Positions 7,417 through 9,306 of a DNA stretch of 9,306 nucleotides are shown piece by piece. The notes beneath the pieces were generated by a model, which had not been told where the DNA came from, searched no databases, and was given only the letters and a program-made list of their open reading frames with translations. Within the stretch, counting starts at the first letter, position 1. Each line of letters starts with the position of its first letter. This DNA is from Lysobacterales bacterium (lineage in GTDB: Bacteria; Pseudomonadota; Gammaproteobacteria; Xanthomonadales; Marinicellaceae), in assembly GCA_026990095.1 (NCBI GenBank), contig JALSIL010000545.1, positions 1 to 9,306 on the forward strand, read 5' to 3'. Both the position numbers and the translations under genes were made by a program.

Positions 7417-7580
7417 TTGTCATAACAGCGAATGCGGTAATGACACAAAAGAATATGGATAGAAATATCCAAAACGGCAGAACCTCTGATTAATCGCCGC
7501 CATTAACTTGGTTGGTTTGTAGAATGAACGTTCTGGATTGTAAACCATGCAAAAAGCATGATTGATAAATGAGAATCGCA
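7417..7580 (+). promoter_or_regulatory. Structured gap between trmD and rplS (candidate L19 leader)
   Basis: This 164-nt gap is long for a ribosomal operon whose other gaps are 0-18 nt. It contains a series of short complementary segments. TGTCAT (7418-7423) pairs with ATGACA (7440-7445). T-GGATA (7456-7461) and TATCC-A (7466-7471) close a GAAA tetraloop. CAGA and TCTG lie inside a CGG...CCG pair (about 7475-7499). CATGC (7546-7550) pairs with GCATG (7556-7560) around AAAAA. A possible -10 box TAGAAT (7520-7525) lacks a clear -35. The rplS ribosome-binding site GAGA is at 7571-7574. The region may be an autoregulatory leader, a processing site or an internal promoter region; none is proven. 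Confidence 0.45.
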
Positions 7581-7943
7581 ATGAGTGATATAATTAAACA
7601 ACTTGAAGCAGAACAAATGGGCAAAGAAATCCCTGCGTTCAATCCAGGTGACACCGTAATAGTTGGTGTTAAAGTAAAAGAAGGTAAACGTGAACGTGTT
7701 CAAAACTTTGAAGGCGTTGTAATTGCTAAGAAAAACCGCGGCTTAAACTCTGCATTTACCGTACGTAAAATATCTTACGGTGAAGGCGTTGAGCGTGTAT
7801 TCCAAACTTACAGCCCTATGATTGACAACATCGAAGTTAAACGACGTGGTGATGTCAGACGTGCGAAACTATACTACTTACGTGGTCTAGAAGGACGTGC
7901 TGCAAGAATTAAAGAAAAATTAGCAACCAAAAAAGGAGCATAA
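7581..7943 (+). CDS. rplS: 50S ribosomal protein L19
   Basis: L19 is a large-subunit protein at the 30S-50S interface. The 120-residue protein matches the family throughout: an N-terminal helix MSDIIKQLEAEQM, then PAFNPGDTV, NFEGVVIAKKNRG, FTVRKISYGEGVERVF, YSPMIDNIEVKRRG and KLYYLRGLEGRAARIKE. An in-frame ATG at 7569 would add MRIA, but nothing resembling a ribosome-binding site precedes it. The ATG at 7581 gives the standard L19 N-terminus and has GAGA 6 nt upstream. A long structured gap separates it from trmD, which suggests separate control. Only 2 nt separate it from rpmB. Confidence 0.98.
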   Translation: MSDIIKQLEAEQMGKEIPAFNPGDTVIVGVKVKEGKRERVQNFEGVVIAKKNRGLNSAFTVRKISYGEGVERVFQTYSPMIDNIEVKRRGDVRRAKLYYLRGLEGRAARIKEKLATKKGA

Positions 7944-7945
7944 TC

Positions 7946-8182
7946 ATGGCTAGAGTCTGTCAAGTAACAGGAAAAAGACCAGTAACTGGTAACAACGTTC
8001 CTCATTCATTAAGAAAAACCAGACGTCGTTTCTTACCCAATTTGCACACACACAAATTTTGGGTAGAAAGCGAAAACCGTTGGGTTAAATTACGCACTTC
8101 TACAAAAGGCATGCGTATTATCGATAAAAAAGGCATTGATGCAGTACTTGCTGATTTGCGTAAGAAAGGGTTAAAGGTGTAA
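7946..8182 (+). CDS. rpmB: 50S ribosomal protein L28
   Basis: L28 is a basic large-subunit protein. The 78-residue protein is standard length and has the family signature MARVCQVTGKRPVTGNN, then RRFLPNLHTHKFWVESE and GMRIIDKKGIDAVLADLRKKG. It is the zinc-free form, with a single cysteine (Cys5). An excellent ribosome-binding site AGGAG (7934-7938) lies inside the end of rplS, 7 nt before the ATG. The gene sits 2 nt after rplS and 3 nt before rpmG. In E. coli the rpmB-rpmG pair is elsewhere, near mutM and dfp, so its place at the end of the rpsP operon is a difference. Confidence 0.98.
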   Translation: MARVCQVTGKRPVTGNNVPHSLRKTRRRFLPNLHTHKFWVESENRWVKLRTSTKGMRIIDKKGIDAVLADLRKKGLKV

Positions 8183-8185
8183 ATC

Positions 8186-8371
8186 ATGCGTGAAAAAATT
8201 AAATTAGTTTCAACGGCTACACACGTTGGTGGTAAAAAAGATGGTCAAAAAACAGGTCATTATTACACAACCACAAAAAATAAAAAAACAACTCCAGATA
8301 AACTTTCATTCATGAAATACGATCCAGTTGTTCGTAAGCACGTACTTTATAAAGAATACAAAATAAAATAG
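8186..8371 (+). CDS. rpmG: 50S ribosomal protein L33 with internal insertion
   Basis: L33 is a small protein near the E site of the large subunit. The 61-residue product has the L33 core: REKIKLVST at the start, TGHYYTTTKNKK in the middle, and KYDPVVRKHVLYKEYKIK at the end. It is the cysteine-free form that needs no zinc. Compared with the E. coli protein as I recall it (55 residues), it lacks the MAKGI start but gains about ten residues (near 12-21, THVGGKKDGQ) between the first strand and the TGH motif. The reading frame is intact and a stop codon lies just upstream, so the start is fixed at 8186. AAAGG (8173-8177) is the ribosome-binding site. The operon terminator follows 28 nt after the stop. 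Confidence 0.96.
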   Translation: MREKIKLVSTATHVGGKKDGQKTGHYYTTTKNKKTTPDKLSFMKYDPVVRKHVLYKEYKIK

Positions 8372-8393
8372 TCTTCTTTTAAGAGTAACAAAT

Positions 8394-8433
8394 AAAAAAC
8401 CTGCAATTAATTTAGCTAATTGCAGGTTTTTTT
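8394..8433. terminator. Strong, probably bidirectional intrinsic terminator
   Basis: CCTGCAATTA (8400-8409) and TAATTGCAGG (8417-8426) form a perfect 10-bp stem with a 7-nt loop, followed by seven T (8427-8433). Six A (8394-8399) precede the stem, so the same hairpin has a T-tract when read on the minus strand. It ends the ribosomal operon and lies about 70 nt past the stop of the convergent outer-membrane protein gene, so it can serve both. Confidence 0.93.
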
Positions 8434-8475
8434 ATTCCCATTATGCACACTATTTAACTTCTAGATATTCTGTTC

Positions 8476-8496
8476 TGGGACAGGCTCCCTAGCCCA
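8476..8496 (-). other. GC-rich hairpin just downstream of the outer-membrane protein gene
   Basis: TGGG (8476-8479) pairs with CCCA (8493-8496), and AGG (8482-8484) pairs with CCT (8488-8490), with a small internal loop between and a 3-nt tip. It begins directly after the stop codon of the minus-strand gene, in a patch much richer in GC than its surroundings. No T-run follows, so it may protect the mRNA 3' end rather than terminate. Confidence 0.35.
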
Positions 8497-9114
8497 TTAT
8501 AAATTAATAGTAAAACCCAACCCTATCAAGTTAATATTTTTATCACCCATAGAAGAATAACGATAATTTAAATTCAAAAATGCTTTTTCTGATACCTTGA
8601 GAGTTGCCACTATTTCTGCTCCAATACTAACCTCTGTTTCCGTCAACTTACTAATTTGACTAGGATTGTCTATTAATGTAAATTTAGCGGAAGAACTAGA
8701 AAAAGAAACAACAGGGCCTGCTATAAGCTTCCAACTTTCATCAGCTAGCAAGGTATAATCTAAACCTAATGAGTTTTCATGGATTTTTTCATCTATTGAA
8801 TAATCTGTAATAACTTGTAAAGAATTACCATCTCCACCAAAAATACTGCTTGAATTTGCTGTGCCAGTTCCTTTAAGACTATTGTAGTAACTATAACGGT
8901 AATTTATCGAAAATTTATCGTTGATATCTTTGCTCACAAATAAGTAAGGAACAGTAAGATTTTTAGTGCCTTGAGTGTTAATATTATTTGATGCTTTATA
9001 AACATTTATGCCTGAAACATCTGCATAATAAATGCCAGCACCGACCTGCCAGTTATCCGCCAACAAAACATTTGAAGTTAATAAAGTGAGTAAAATTAAA
9101 CTTATTTTTTTCAT
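8497..9114 (-). CDS. Small outer-membrane beta-barrel protein of unknown role
   Basis: I do not recognise a specific family member. The 205-residue product has a clear signal peptide (MKKISLILLTLLTSNVLLA, cut before Asp20). The mature ~186 residues show alternating polar and hydrophobic strands with aromatic girdles, for example WQVGAGIYYADV (22-33), FSINYRYSYY (68-77), ENSLGLDYTLL (113-123) and KAFLNLNYRYSSM (177-189). It ends INLIGLGFTINL, like a beta-barrel assembly signal, but with terminal Leu instead of the usual Phe. The length suits an 8- to 10-strand barrel of the OmpA/opacity type with no periplasmic domain. There are no cysteines. The minus-strand AAGGAAG (9126-9120) 5 nt before the ATG supports the start. 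It looks more AT-rich than the ribosomal genes and stands alone, so its job cannot be inferred from neighbours. Confidence 0.8.
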   Translation of the reverse strand: MKKISLILLTLLTSNVLLADNWQVGAGIYYADVSGINVYKASNNINTQGTKNLTVPYLFVSKDINDKFSINYRYSYYNSLKGTGTANSSSIFGGDGNSLQVITDYSIDEKIHENSLGLDYTLLADESWKLIAGPVVSFSSSSAKFTLIDNPSQISKLTETEVSIGAEIVATLKVSEKAFLNLNYRYSSMGDKNINLIGLGFTINL

Positions 9115-9250
9115 ATTTCTTCCTTAAGAACGTTTTAGTGAAATTAAATGATAGCACAAATGATACCTTTGCAATCGTGGAACATATTAAAAAGTTACAA
9201 AAAACTCCTCTTTACATTAAACCCAAAATACTTTAGTTAATTTAAAGTTT
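9115..9250 (-). promoter_or_regulatory. Upstream region of the outer-membrane protein gene with a short direct repeat
   Basis: This AT-rich non-coding stretch should hold the promoter of the beta-barrel gene. On the minus strand, TATCATTT occurs twice with a 12-bp period (9165-9158 and 9153-9146). The second copy contains TATCAT, a fair -10 box, with TTGCAA 15 bp upstream as a short-spaced -35 candidate. I see no gene in it. Confidence 0.3.
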
Positions 9251-9292
9251 TTTATATTCCCAATATGCATCTCTATACTGTTAGCCTATAAT
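9251..9292 (+). promoter_or_regulatory. Candidate rightward promoter(s) leading out of the window
   Basis: TTTATA (9251-9256) and TATACT (9274-9279) are spaced by exactly 17 bp and match the sigma70 consensus at 4 of 6 and 5 of 6 positions. A perfect TATAAT (9287-9292) follows, without a good -35. Either would drive a plus-strand gene beginning beyond the window edge. No coding sequence can be assigned in the last 14 bases. Confidence 0.45.
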
Positions 9293-9306
9293 GGTGAAAA
9301 TTATTA

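Noticed and set aside
7113..7472. Minus-strand open frame of 119 codons opposite the end of trmD.
   Set aside because: It lies mostly antisense to a conserved enzyme gene and has no recognisable protein features beyond those forced by the opposite strand.
7520..7525. TAGAAT as an independent rplS promoter.
   Set aside because: No acceptable -35 box lies 15-19 bp upstream, so it is only mentioned within the leader description and not called as a separate promoter.
8433..9269. TATTCCCA[T/A]TATGCA occurs at 8433-8447 and 9255-9269, flanking the barrel gene as a 15-bp direct repeat with one mismatch.
   Set aside because: By a rough count, one or two such pairs are expected by chance in a window this size, more given the AT bias. 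There are no insertion-sequence ends, target-site signs or wider homology.
1..9306. tRNA genes, rRNA, CRISPR arrays, transposases, toxin-antitoxin pairs and defence genes.
   Set aside because: I read both strands for them and saw none. All sizeable gaps are accounted for by the intergenic regions described.

Overview
The window is a 9.3 kb chromosomal piece of an AT-rich gammaproteobacterium. The placement rests on the rpsP-rimM-trmD-rplS gene order, on cysteine-poor L28 and L33 of the proteobacterial type, and on the envelope proteins: a secreted-domain MscS channel, a lipoprotein M1 peptidase and an outer-membrane beta-barrel. I cannot name the genus. I see no mobile element, CRISPR array, tRNA or rRNA.

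Layout, left to right. (1) A large MscS-family mechanosensitive channel with a long periplasmic coiled coil is on the minus strand (2-2431). (2) A 97-bp divergent promoter region holds a perfect 7-bp inverted repeat and recognisable promoter elements on both strands. The minus-strand promoter would give a nearly leaderless channel mRNA. (3) A two-gene plus-strand unit follows: a GntP-family organic-acid permease and, 25 nt later, a lipoprotein M1 metallopeptidase resembling leukotriene A4 hydrolase. (4) A strong promoter with a GC-rich discriminator and a 10-bp leader hairpin precedes the translation operon rpsP-rimM-trmD-rplS-rpmB-rpmG. This operon closes with a strong terminator that probably works in both directions. 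(5) A convergent minus-strand gene encodes a small outer-membrane beta-barrel protein of unknown role. (6) The last ~190 bp are non-coding and carry that gene's upstream region plus a likely rightward promoter leaving the window.

In the ribosomal operon, S16, L19, L28 and L33 are ribosomal proteins, RimM matures the 30S subunit, and TrmD makes m1G37 in tRNA. Translation signals fit the known need for uneven output: rpsP, rpmB and rpmG have clear Shine-Dalgarno sequences, rimM has a weak one, trmD starts at GTG overlapping the rimM stop, and rplS sits behind a 164-nt gap full of small hairpins. That gap, the 10-residue insertion in L33, and the attachment of rpmB-rpmG to this operon are the features most worth checking.

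I found no convincing undescribed defence, metabolic or mobile system. The novelty candidates are regulatory or structural details of otherwise ordinary genes.
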